64,000 nucleotides of DNA from Methylobacterium sp. Leaf125. GTDB taxonomy: Bacteria; Pseudomonadota; Alphaproteobacteria; Rhizobiales; Beijerinckiaceae. Positions 26,105 through 33,749 of the stretch are shown here, piece after piece. Location: the NCBI RefSeq assembly GCF_001423085.1, contig NZ_LMNU01000034.1, positions 233,039 through 297,038 on the forward strand, written 5' to 3'. The notes below the pieces were generated by a model that was not told where the DNA came from, did no database searches, and saw only the letters and a list, made by a program, of their open reading frames with translations. Both the position numbers and the translations under genes were made by a program. How positions within the stretch are numbered: position 1 is the first letter of the stretch; each line of letters opens with the position of its first letter.

Positions 26105-27547
26105 CTACCAGATCCAGAACAGCAGCACCCAGCCGGAGACCGAGAGGGCGCAGGCGGCGGCGATGCCGAGGGTCGAGCCGATGCGGCGCAGGCCCCGCGC
26201 CGAGAGGCCGGCCACCGACCAAGCGAGCCAGACGCTCCACAGGCTGGTGCCGAGGAGGAGCGCGGCGCGCATCTCCGAGACGTAGGGAATGAGGATGCCG
26301 TCGCCGCGCAGGAAGGTGACGGTGAGGGCCGAGAGGCCGAGGAAGACGCCGCAGCCCGCCACCGGGATCAGGGTCTGGGTCAGGTGGTGGAAGCGGGCAC
26401 GCGACCAGCCGAGGGCCAGGGTGGCCAGGGCCACGAGGCCCGAGAGGGAGAGGCCGAGGACGATCGCGGCGGCGGCGATGTAACCGAGCAGGAGTCCGCC
26501 ATCGAGCACGCTGAGCACGTCGTTGTGCTCGGGGTAGTTCGTCAGGATGTACCAGGGCAGCGTGGTCTCGAGGGGCCAGGTCGTGCCGCGCTCGATCAGC
26601 CAGGTGGCCAGGGCCTGCTTGACGTCGATGAACCAGGGGCTCGACGACCACTGGAAGGCGCCGACGGCCAGACCCATCATGCCGAACAGGATCAGCATGG
26701 TCTGGTCGAGGCTCGGCTCGGTGCCGGCCACGTGAACGATCTCGTGGGTGGGAGAGCGCCGGGCGAGGCGTACGGAGCCCCGATAGCCGGAGCAGCGCCC
26801 GCACATGTGGCAGGCGCCGGCGCCGTTCATAGTCTTCACCGGCACCAGCGGCGCGCAGTTGAAGGCGTCCCCACGGGGCTTGGCCGAGGTCGCCCAGGCG
26901 GCGTGATCGACCTGGAAGCTCACCGGCGCGAGCTTGGCGAGCACCGCGAAGACGCCGTTGACGGGGCAGAGATAGCGGCACCAGACCCGCTTGTTGCGGC
27001 CGTAGAGCAGCCCGACGATGATCGCCGCCACGGTGGAGCCGCCCAGCACCGCCAGCACGGGCTTGGGGTAGCCGTAGACGCTGACCATCTGGCCGTAGAT
27101 CGTGGTCCCGGCGAAGGCCACGAAGGGCCAGCCGCCCCAGGTGATCCAGCGCGGCACGGCGCGGCCCAGGCTCCAGCGGCTGGCAAACTCGGTCAGCGCC
27201 CCCTCGGGGCAGAGGATGCCGCACCAGGCCCGGCCGACCACCACCATGCTCACCAGCACGAAGGGCCACCAGATGCCCCAGAAGGCGAACTGGGCGAAGA
27301 CCGTCAGGTTGTTCCACAGGTGCGCACTGCGGTCGGGCAGCGGCAGGAAGGCCGGCACGGCGACCAGCACCAGGTACACGGCGACCACGCCCCACTGGAT
27401 GGTGCGGATCGCACCGCCATGGCGCTGCATCCACTGCCCGAGATCCGCGAGCTTCGCGTCGATCCAGGCGTCCCGGGCGCCACCCGGCGTGCGGGTTTCG
27501 CGCGGCGGACGGACGTCGTGCGGCTTGAGGGACGTCGAGGCTGCCAT
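26105..27547 (-). CDS. ftrD: Polyferredoxin-type membrane protein (FtrD-like)
   Basis: The protein has 480 residues from the ATG at 27547. It has about ten hydrophobic segments. Conserved cysteine groups CGILCPEG, CRYLCPVNG and CHMCGRCSGY mark a NapH/NosR/CcoG-like membrane iron-sulphur protein. In FtrABCD systems FtrD is proposed to accept electrons produced when iron is oxidised at the periplasmic face. The order ftrA-ftrB-ftrD-ftrC here fits that assignment rather than NapH, as no nap or nos genes are near. The frame is open upstream into ftrB, but the ATG gives the expected soluble N-terminal tail before the first helix. Confidence 0.85.
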   Translation of the reverse strand: MAASTSLKPHDVRPPRETRTPGGARDAWIDAKLADLGQWMQRHGGAIRTIQWGVVAVYLVLVAVPAFLPLPDRSAHLWNNLTVFAQFAFWGIWWPFVLVSMVVVGRAWCGILCPEGALTEFASRWSLGRAVPRWITWGGWPFVAFAGTTIYGQMVSVYGYPKPVLAVLGGSTVAAIIVGLLYGRNKRVWCRYLCPVNGVFAVLAKLAPVSFQVDHAAWATSAKPRGDAFNCAPLVPVKTMNGAGACHMCGRCSGYRGSVRLARRSPTHEIVHVAGTEPSLDQTMLILFGMMGLAVGAFQWSSSPWFIDVKQALATWLIERGTTWPLETTLPWYILTNYPEHNDVLSVLDGGLLLGYIAAAAIVLGLSLSGLVALATLALGWSRARFHHLTQTLIPVAGCGVFLGLSALTVTFLRGDGILIPYVSEMRAALLLGTSLWSVWLAWSVAGLSARGLRRIGSTLGIAAACALSVSGWVLLFWIW

Positions 27548-27581
27548 TCCGGTTGGGTTCGCCAGGGTTACGGGTGCCGCT

Positions 27582-27923
27582 TCACTTCGCCACCAGGGTG
27601 GCCTTGGAGTTGGGGTGGAAATCGTCGAACACGTCGTAGCTGCCGGGATCGACGGTGCGGAACACGATGGAGGAGGTCGCGCCCGCGGCAAGCGCCTTCT
27701 CGCGCTTCAGTTCCAGGCTCTCGAACTCCACCGGGCTGGTGCCCGTGTTGGTGATCTCGAGCTTGAACCGGGTGTTGGCCGGCACCTCGATGACGTTCGG
27801 GGTGATGGTCCCGTCCTTCATCTCGACCTTGATGACCGGCAGATCCTCGGCGCGCGCCGGACCGGTGACGGCGAGGAGACCGGCCGCGAGGGCGACGGTC
27901 AGGGTTCCGCGGAGCACGGCCAT
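27582..27923 (-). CDS. ftrB: Periplasmic cupredoxin-domain protein (FtrB-like)
   Basis: The protein has 113 residues from the ATG at 27923, 5 bp after the ftrA stop. It has a signal peptide (LTVALAAGLLAVTGPARA, cleavage near ARA-ED) followed by a single cupredoxin_1-like domain: ITPNVIEVPANTRFKLEITNTGTSPVEFES, then SYDVFDDFHPNSKATLV. In FtrABCD it is the proposed copper-type oxidase partner of FtrA. The usual type 1 copper ligand set is incomplete (a single His, no Cys), as in other EfeO-type cupredoxins. Confidence 0.85.
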   Translation of the reverse strand: MAVLRGTLTVALAAGLLAVTGPARAEDLPVIKVEMKDGTITPNVIEVPANTRFKLEITNTGTSPVEFESLELKREKALAAGATSSIVFRTVDPGSYDVFDDFHPNSKATLVAK

Positions 27924-27928
27924 GGGGC

Positions 27929-28492
27929 TCAGTAGGCTCCCTTCTTGCCGATACCCGCGAAGGTGAAGTCCTGGATCAGGTCGAAGGGCTTGAACCACTC
28001 GGCGACGCCGGTCTCCTTGTCGACGTGACGGCCGAAATGGCTGTGCGGACCGGGCGGTGCGACGGTGAGCTTGAGACGATAGCGGCCGGGACCGGACAGC
28101 TTGACGTTGTCGCCGTAATGCGGGCCGTCATTGGCCACCATCGGCATCAGCGAACCGGTGACCTTCGGCCCGGTGGCCGCCTCGCCCTCCAACTTGGTGA
28201 TCTCGAAGCTGACCGTCAGGGACGGCACCCAGTCGCCCTCGGCGAAGCCGTTGCGGTTGTCCTTCGCGGCGTGAATGTCGGCCTCCAGATGGATGTCGGA
28301 CGCCGCTGCGGCGCGCATCATGTCCGGCGGATCCATCTCGATCGGCTGCAGGTAGACCGCCCCCACCTCGATCCCGTTCTGGGTCACGTGCGGGCCGATG
28401 GGCGTCTCTTTCGCCTGGGCCCCGCTCCCGAGGGAGACGGCGCCGGCGAACAGGAGGGCCAGGGCGAGGGAGGAGCGGAGATTCTTGCGCAT
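27929..28492 (-). CDS. ftrA: Periplasmic iron-binding protein P19/Tp34 family (FtrA-like)
   Basis: The protein has 187 residues from the ATG at 28492, with a signal peptide (SLALALLFAGAVSLGSGAQA). Metal-binding residues typical of Campylobacter P19 are present: QPIEMDPPDMM, DIHLEADIHAA and GPHSHFGRH. The family binds ferrous iron and copper in the periplasm. As first gene of the operon it sits about 60 bp behind an Irr-box-like palindrome. A GTG or ATG further upstream exists in frame but would add a non-signal extension. Confidence 0.9.
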   Translation of the reverse strand: MRKNLRSSLALALLFAGAVSLGSGAQAKETPIGPHVTQNGIEVGAVYLQPIEMDPPDMMRAAAASDIHLEADIHAAKDNRNGFAEGDWVPSLTVSFEITKLEGEAATGPKVTGSLMPMVANDGPHYGDNVKLSGPGRYRLKLTVAPPGPHSHFGRHVDKETGVAEWFKPFDLIQDFTFAGIGKKGAY

Positions 28493-28554
28493 CGTCGCTA
28501 GCGCGTAGACCAGACGATAAAACAAGCAAAGAGGCTTTTTCGTCACGTTCCTTA

Positions 28555-28571
28555 ATCAGAACAATTCCAAA
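28555..28571 (-). promoter_or_regulatory. Irr-box (ICE)-like palindrome upstream of ftrA
   Basis: On the minus strand the sequence is TTTGGAATTGTTCTGAT, which matches the alphaproteobacterial iron control element pattern TTTxGAA-N3-TTCTxAx closely. It lies 63 bp before the ftrA ATG, in a 186-bp stretch that is clearly AT-richer than the flanks. Irr would link the operon to haem and iron status. Whether the site activates or represses cannot be said from position alone. Confidence 0.6.
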
Positions 28572-28678
28572 CTAAGCTTCTACCTGACCTTTCAAGTAAA
28601 TCTGCGGCGCGGTCCAGGCTGCTGATCTTAAACGTCTCCGAAAAGCCAAATGCCGACGTGCATCGCGCCGGAGCCGCG

Positions 28679-30052
28679 TCACGCAGGCGTGAATTCGCCC
28701 GCACGCTTATCCAAAGGGATCTGGCCGGTTTGCTGGAAGGTCCGGCGCGTCAGACCGGGATAGGCCAGGGCCTGGCTGATCCCGCGCCCGGCCAGCAGAA
28801 TCAGGAACGAGAGCCAGAGACCGCCATTGCCGAGGCCGGCCGCGTGGGCGGCGAAGAGGGCCACGCCGTAGACCGCGCTCGCCACGAGCATCAGGTTGCG
28901 CATCGCCCGGGTCCAGGTGGCGCCGATATAGATGCCGTCGAAGGCGAAGGGCAGCGCCGCCATGAAGGGCGCCAGGGCCGCCGGCAGCAGGTAGAGCCGG
29001 GCCATGGCCCGCACCTCCGGGCTCGTGGTCACGGCGTCGATGAAGGCGTTTCCGGCCAGGAGAAACCCGCCCGCGATGGCGCCGCCGAAGGCGAGGCACC
29101 AGAGCAGGCTGAGGCGCGCGGCGCGACGGAAGCGGGCCTCGTCCCGGGCCCCGACCGCCTGACCGCACAGGGTCTCGGCGGCGGTGGCGAAGCCGTCGAG
29201 GAAGAACCCGCCGATCATGAAGAGATTCCACAGGACGGCGTTGGCCGCCAGCACCACGTCGCCGGAGCGGGCGCCGAGCGCCGAGAACAGGGTGATGCAG
29301 CCCACCAGCAGCAGGGTCCGGATCATCACGTCGGCATTGACGCTGAGCATCCGGGCGAGGGCCAGGGGATCGCGCACCACCCGGAACGGCACCGCGAAGG
29401 GCCGCGAGCCGAGCCGCGCCAGCAGGACCAGGCCGAGGCCCGCACCGGCCGCCTCCGCGATCAGGGTGGCGAGCCCGGCTCCGGCCACGCTCATGTCCGC
29501 CCCGAGGACCAGGGCCAGGGTCAGGACGATGTTGGTGAGGTTGATGGCGACCTGCAGGATCAGCCCGAGATCGGTGCGCCCGCGCCCCAGCACCGAGCCG
29601 AGGATGGCGTAGTTCGCCAGGGTGAAGGGGGCGGCGAAGATGCGGATGTGGAAATAGGCCGCCAGGGCGGCGATCACCGCGGGGCTCGCGCCGCTGAGGG
29701 AGAAGGCCGCCCGGCCGATCGGCCCCTGCAGCCCCACGATCACCAGCCCGACCACGACGGCGGCCGCGAGGGCCCGGGCCAGGGTCCGGTCGACCTCGGC
29801 CGGGTCGTCGGCGCCCACCGCCTGCGCGGTGAGCCCGGCGGTGGCCATGCGCAGCGAGCCGAACGACCAGAAGATCGCGTCGAAGATCACCGCACCCAGC
29901 GCCATCGCGCCGAGGAGCGCGGCATCGCCGAGCCGGCCGATCACGGTGGCGCCGACGAAGCCGAGGAGTGGCGTCGTCACGTTGGCGAGCGTCATCGGCA
30001 GCGCGAGCGCGAGGACGTGCCGGCTCGTCGCCGGGCTGGTCGAGGGCGTCAT
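28679..30052 (-). CDS. MATE family efflux transporter (DinF-like)
   Basis: The protein has 457 residues with twelve hydrophobic segments in two related halves, each starting with a family-like stretch (LALPMTLANVTTPLLGFVGATVIGRLGDAALLGAMALG in the first, and ANAVLWNLFMIGGFFLDGFATAAETLCGQAVGARD in the middle). This is the DinF subgroup, sodium- or proton-driven exporters of cationic compounds in the inner membrane. No regulator adjoins it. It ends 108 bp before the ftr promoter region. Confidence 0.9.
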   Translation of the reverse strand: MTPSTSPATSRHVLALALPMTLANVTTPLLGFVGATVIGRLGDAALLGAMALGAVIFDAIFWSFGSLRMATAGLTAQAVGADDPAEVDRTLARALAAAVVVGLVIVGLQGPIGRAAFSLSGASPAVIAALAAYFHIRIFAAPFTLANYAILGSVLGRGRTDLGLILQVAINLTNIVLTLALVLGADMSVAGAGLATLIAEAAGAGLGLVLLARLGSRPFAVPFRVVRDPLALARMLSVNADVMIRTLLLVGCITLFSALGARSGDVVLAANAVLWNLFMIGGFFLDGFATAAETLCGQAVGARDEARFRRAARLSLLWCLAFGGAIAGGFLLAGNAFIDAVTTSPEVRAMARLYLLPAALAPFMAALPFAFDGIYIGATWTRAMRNLMLVASAVYGVALFAAHAAGLGNGGLWLSFLILLAGRGISQALAYPGLTRRTFQQTGQIPLDKRAGEFTPA

Positions 30053-30111
30053 GGCGAAGGCGTCATGGCGAAGGGGTCCTGCGGCGGCCTTCCGGGCGGC
30101 GGTCGATCGGT

Positions 30112-30585
30112 TCAGTGGCAGCCGCAGCCGCTGCCGCAGCTTCCGCCGCCCTCGCTCGGGGCGGGGGCCGGCTTCGCGGCGCGGCGGACGGGATCGCGGC
30201 TCAAGCCCCGATCCTCGAGCTCGGACAGGTAGGTCGCCCAGCGGTTCCGGTACTCGCGACCGAGATCGTAGAGGTAGCCCCAGCCGAACAGCCCGGTATC
30301 GTGCATGTCGTCGAAGGTCAGCTTCACGGCGTAGTTGCCGATCGGCTCGACCTTGAGGATCGCCACGTCACGCTTGCCGCCGACGACCTTGCGCTCGGAG
30401 GGCGAGTGCCCCTGGACCTCGGCCGAGGGGCTCGAGACCCGGAGATACTCCGCCGGCAGGGCGAAGCGGCCGCCATCCTCGAAGGCGACGTTGAGCGTGC
30501 GCTTGTCGCCCGCGAGACGGATCTCGGTGGGCCAGCGCTCGGATGCGGCCGGGGCCGCGTGCGGATCGACAGCCTGTTGAGTCAT
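30112..30585 (-). CDS. DUF971 domain protein with Cys-rich tail
   Basis: The protein has 157 residues from the ATG at 30585. The DUF971 domain spans about residues 17-110 (WPTEIRLAGDKRTLNVAFEDG, LPAEYLRVSSPSAEVQGH, VEPIGNYAVKLTFDDMHDTGLFGWGYLYDLG). DUF971 is also found in gamma-butyrobetaine hydroxylase-like proteins and in proteins linked to iron-sulphur or molybdenum cofactor biology. The C-terminus ends in Gly-Ser plus three Cys and a His (SCGSGCGCH), a potential metal-binding tail. It is divergent from moaA; 16-bp tandem repeats lie between them. Confidence 0.85.
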   Translation of the reverse strand: MTQQAVDPHAAPAASERWPTEIRLAGDKRTLNVAFEDGGRFALPAEYLRVSSPSAEVQGHSPSERKVVGGKRDVAILKVEPIGNYAVKLTFDDMHDTGLFGWGYLYDLGREYRNRWATYLSELEDRGLSRDPVRRAAKPAPAPSEGGGSCGSGCGCH

Positions 30586-30628
30586 GGTGGCTTCCTTCCG
30601 GCCGCGTCGGCCGCGTGGATCGCAGGAT

Positions 30629-30676
30629 ACCGGTCTTGCATGACACCGGCCTTGCAGGACACCGGCCTTGCATGAC
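30629..30676. repeat. Three tandem 16-bp repeats between the DUF971 gene and moaA
   Basis: ACCGGTCTTGCATGAC (30629-30644), ACCGGCCTTGCAGGAC (30645-30660) and ACCGGCCTTGCATGAC (30661-30676) follow one another without spacer; each differs from the next at one or two positions. They lie 43-91 bp in front of the DUF971 start and upstream of moaA, a position suited to regulator binding. Confidence 0.9.
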
Positions 30677-30794
30677 CCCTGCGACCGACGCAAACTTGCC
30701 CGCGAGGGTGCGAGACCTCATATGACGTGCCATGCTAGGTTCGTCACGCGACCGCGCCAACGTTTCCTCACCCCAACAGAGCATAGAATCCCGC

Positions 30795-31832
30795 ATGTGG
30801 GGTCCCCGCGCCACCAACGACGCTGCCCCGGTCGCACCTGCGCCGCTGATCGACCCGTTCCAACGGGCGATTACCTATCTGCGCATCTCGGTGACCGATC
30901 GCTGCGACCTGCGTTGCGTCTACTGCATGTCCGACGACATGCAGTTTTTGCCCAAGCGCGACCTGCTTTCCCTGGAAGAACTGGACCGGCTCTGCGCCGT
31001 GTTCATCCAGCGCGGCGTGCGCAAGCTGCGCATCACCGGCGGCGAGCCGCTGGTCCGCCGCGACATCATGCACCTGTTCCGGCGCCTGTCCCGTCACCTC
31101 GACACAGGCGCCCTCGAAGAGCTGACGATGACCACCAACGGCACCCAACTCGGCCGCTTCGCACCGGAGCTGGCCGAACTCGGCGTGCGTCGCGTCAACG
31201 TCTCGCTCGATACCCTCGACCCGGACAAGTTCCGCGCGGTGACCCGACGGGGCGACCTCAAGGTCGTGCTCGACGGCATCGAGACGGCGCGCAAGGCCGG
31301 CATCAAGGTCAAGATCAACGCCGTGGCGCTGAAGGGCGTCAACGAGGACGAGATCGCCGACATGATCGCCTGGGCCCACGGCGACGGGATGGACATGACC
31401 CTCATCGAGGTCATGCCACTCGGCGAGATCGAGGGTGACCGGACCGACCAGTTCCTGCCCCTGTCGGTGGCCCGCGCCCGGCTCGAGCAGCGCTACACCA
31501 TGACCCCCCTGCCCGACCGCACCGGCGGCCCGGCCCGCTACGTCCGCATCGCCGAGACCGGCGGGCGCCTGGGCTTCATCACGCCGCTCACCCATAATTT
31601 CTGCGAGAGCTGCAACCGGGTGCGCCTGACCTGCACGGGCAAGCTCTACATGTGCCTCGGCCAGGAGGACGCCGCCGACCTGCGCGCGGCCCTGCGCGCC
31701 TCCCCGGACGACGCCCTGGTGACCCAGGCGGTGATCGACGCCATCGCGCGCAAGCCCAAGGGCCACGACTTCGTCATCGAGCGGGCGCGCCCGGCCGCGG
31801 TGCCGCGCCACATGAGCGTCACCGGCGGATAA
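30795..31832 (+). CDS. moaA: GTP 3',8-cyclase MoaA
   Basis: The protein has 345 residues from an ATG at 30795; an earlier ATG at 30732 would add 21 residues without family sequence. It is a radical-SAM enzyme with CDLRCVYC (CxxxCxxC cluster) near residues 37-44, RITGGEPLVRRD, the second cluster CESCNRVRLTCTG about 250 residues in, and the essential C-terminal GG. It converts GTP to 3',8-cyclo-H2-GTP, the first step of molybdopterin synthesis. Neither moaC nor other moa genes are adjacent. The product serves molybdoenzymes such as the formate dehydrogenase at 18-20 kb. Confidence 0.95.
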   Translation: MWGPRATNDAAPVAPAPLIDPFQRAITYLRISVTDRCDLRCVYCMSDDMQFLPKRDLLSLEELDRLCAVFIQRGVRKLRITGGEPLVRRDIMHLFRRLSRHLDTGALEELTMTTNGTQLGRFAPELAELGVRRVNVSLDTLDPDKFRAVTRRGDLKVVLDGIETARKAGIKVKINAVALKGVNEDEIADMIAWAHGDGMDMTLIEVMPLGEIEGDRTDQFLPLSVARARLEQRYTMTPLPDRTGGPARYVRIAETGGRLGFITPLTHNFCESCNRVRLTCTGKLYMCLGQEDAADLRAALRASPDDALVTQAVIDAIARKPKGHDFVIERARPAAVPRHMSVTGG

Positions 31833-31875
31833 GTCTCCGCATCGGTTTGACGCTCGGAAGTATCGCTCCTAGACC

Positions 31876-31900
31876 CCGCTCGTATTCAGGATACGAGCGG
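31876..31900. promoter_or_regulatory. Perfect inverted repeat overlapping a ribosome binding site
   Basis: CCGCTCGTAT (31876-31885), five-base loop TCAGG, then ATACGAGCGG (31891-31900). The right arm ends 2 bp before the ATG at 31903 and contains the purine-rich GAGCGG that would serve as Shine-Dalgarno. As RNA it would hide the ribosome binding site; as DNA it could be an operator. Confidence 0.75.
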
Positions 31901-31902
31901 AG

Positions 31903-32775
31903 ATGATGATGGCGAAGGTCGCGTTTCTGGGCCTCGGCGTGATGGGCGGCCCGATGGCCCGCCACCTCGCCGCCAAGGGTCACGAGGTCACGGTCTACAA
32001 CCGCACGACCGCCAAGGCCGAGGCCTGGGTCTCGGCCCATGGCGGCGCCTTCGCGGCCACCCCGCGCGAGGCCGCGACGGGCCGGGCCATCGTCTTCGCC
32101 TGCGTCGGCAACGACGACGACCTGCGCAGCGTCACCCTCGGCGCGGACGGCGCCTTCGCGGGCATGGAGAAGGGCGCGGTCTTCGTCGACCACACCACCG
32201 CCTCGGCCGAGGTCGCCCGCGAACTCGCCGACGCCGCCAAGACCGCCGGCCTCGGCTTCATCGACGCCCCCGTCTCCGGCGGACAGGCGGGCGCCGAGAA
32301 CGCCGCGCTCACCGTGATGTGCGGCGGCGAGGCCGAGACCTACGCGGCCGTCGAGCCCGCCATCCTGTGCTTTGCCCGGGCCAGCCGCCTGATGGGCCCG
32401 GCCGGCTCCGGCCAGCTCACCAAGATGGTCAACCAGATCGCCATCGCGGGCCTGGTCCAGGGCCTGTCCGAGGCGGTGCACTTCGCCAAGCGGGCGAACC
32501 TCGACGTCGAGGCCGTGCTGGAGGTGATCTCCAAGGGCGCCGCCGGCTCCTGGCAGATGGAGAACCGCGGCAAGACCATGAACGCGGGTAGGTTCGACTT
32601 CGGCTTCGCCGTGGACTGGATGCGCAAGGACCTCGGCATCCTGCTCGCCGAGGCCCGGCGCAACGGCGCACAGCTCCCCGTCACCGCCCTGGTCGACCAG
32701 TTCTACGCCGACGTGCAGGGCATGGGCGGCAAGCGCTGGGACACCTCGTCCCTCATCGCCCGCCTGGAGAAGTAA
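31903..32775 (+). CDS. Beta-hydroxyacid dehydrogenase (3-hydroxyisobutyrate dehydrogenase family)
   Basis: The protein has 290 residues. The N-terminal Rossmann motif VAFLGLGVMGGPMARHLAA and YNRT (NADP-preferring type), the substrate motif FIDAPVSGGQAGAENAAL and the catalytic Lys in GSGQLTKMVNQ are all present. The family includes 3-hydroxyisobutyrate, tartronate semialdehyde and glyoxylate/succinic semialdehyde reductases; glycerate or glyoxylate reduction would be relevant in a serine-cycle methylotroph but is not proven. Three in-frame ATGs follow each other at the start. A 10-bp stem hairpin covers the ribosome binding region. The last 23 bp overlap the 3' end of convergent miaA. Confidence 0.88.
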   Translation: MMMAKVAFLGLGVMGGPMARHLAAKGHEVTVYNRTTAKAEAWVSAHGGAFAATPREAATGRAIVFACVGNDDDLRSVTLGADGAFAGMEKGAVFVDHTTASAEVARELADAAKTAGLGFIDAPVSGGQAGAENAALTVMCGGEAETYAAVEPAILCFARASRLMGPAGSGQLTKMVNQIAIAGLVQGLSEAVHFAKRANLDVEAVLEVISKGAAGSWQMENRGKTMNAGRFDFGFAVDWMRKDLGILLAEARRNGAQLPVTALVDQFYADVQGMGGKRWDTSSLIARLEK

Positions 32776-33730
32776 GGCCCGGAGACGTCAGCGCCGCCCG
32801 CGCCCGCCCGAGGGCGTCCTCGGGCGGCGTCCAGAGCCAGTCGGTGCCCATCTGGTGCCGGAACCAGGTGAACTGGCGCTTGGCGTAGCGCCGGGTGTCG
32901 CCCTGCCCGCGCCGGATCGCCTCCGCCCGGGACAGCGTCCCGTCGAGATGGGCGATCAGGCCCGGAACCCCGTGGGCGCGCATGATCGGCAGCAGCGGGT
33001 CGAGGCGCCGGTCGCGCAGGGCCTCGACCTCGCCGAGCGCCCCTTCGGCGATCATCGCCTCGAACCGGGCATCGATGGCCCGGCGCAGGGCCTCGCGCTC
33101 GGGCGCCAGGAACAGCTTCAGGAGCGGCAGGCCGGACAGAGGCCCGGGCGTGCGCGCCCCGTGGAAGTCCGCGATCGGCCGGCCGGTGGCCGCGAACACC
33201 TCGAGGGCGCGCATCACCCGCGCCCGGTCGCTCGGGCGCAGGGCCGCCGCCCCGGCGGGGTCGCGTCGGGCCAGGTCGGCGTGAAGGTCCTCCGTCGCCC
33301 GCCCCTCGGCCCGCGCGCGCAGGGCGGACCGGACGTCGTCCGGCACCGGCGGCAGCTCGGAGAGCCCCTCCTCCAGGGCCCGGAAGTACAGGCCCGTGCC
33401 GCCGACGAAGATCGGCAGGCGGCCCGCGTCGCGCAGCGCGGCGACCAGCGGCTCCGCTTCGCGGGCGAAGTGCCCGGCGGAGTAGTTCACCGCGCCGTCG
33501 ACATGGCCGTAGAGGCGGTGGGGCGCGAGCTCCTCCTCGGCCGCGCTCGGCCGGGCGGAGAGCCGGCGCAGGTCGGCATAGACCTGCATCGAGTCGGTGT
33601 TGATCACCACCCCGCCGAAGGCGCAGGCCAGCGCCAGGGCCAGGCCCGACTTGCCCGAGGCGGTCGGCCCTGCGATGAGGATGCCCGCCGGCAGAAGAGG
33701 CGCGTGCGTGCGTTGCGTGACCGGCGGCAC
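32753..33730 (-). CDS. miaA: tRNA dimethylallyltransferase MiaA
   Basis: The protein has about 325 residues if started at the GTG 33730. It has the P-loop GPTASGKS (residues 21-28), NTDSMQVYADL, GGTGLYFRAL, and the C-terminal RRYAKRQFTWFRHQ motif of the family. It adds a dimethylallyl group to A37 of tRNAs reading UNN codons. The ORF remains open further upstream, but that part lies in the divergent serB gene. The GTG is only 20 bp from the serB ATG, so the two promoters must overlap the partner's coding region or be very short. Confidence 0.93.
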   Translation of the reverse strand: MPPVTQRTHAPLLPAGILIAGPTASGKSGLALALACAFGGVVINTDSMQVYADLRRLSARPSAAEEELAPHRLYGHVDGAVNYSAGHFAREAEPLVAALRDAGRLPIFVGGTGLYFRALEEGLSELPPVPDDVRSALRARAEGRATEDLHADLARRDPAGAAALRPSDRARVMRALEVFAATGRPIADFHGARTPGPLSGLPLLKLFLAPEREALRRAIDARFEAMIAEGALGEVEALRDRRLDPLLPIMRAHGVPGLIAHLDGTLSRAEAIRRGQGDTRRYAKRQFTWFRHQMGTDWLWTPPEDALGRARAALTSPGLTSPGGR

Positions 33731-33749
33731 TGGCGTGGAAAGCTCCCGG

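Noticed and set aside
26105..27547. Annotation of the polyferredoxin as NapH or NosR
   Set aside because: The Cys motifs are shared, but no nap or nos genes are present and the gene sits between an FtrB-like cupredoxin and an FTR1 permease.
25721..27754. A 677-codon plus-strand frame opposite ftrC and ftrD
   Set aside because: Shadow frame. It lacks any family sequence, and the minus-strand genes have REXXE and Fe-S motifs.
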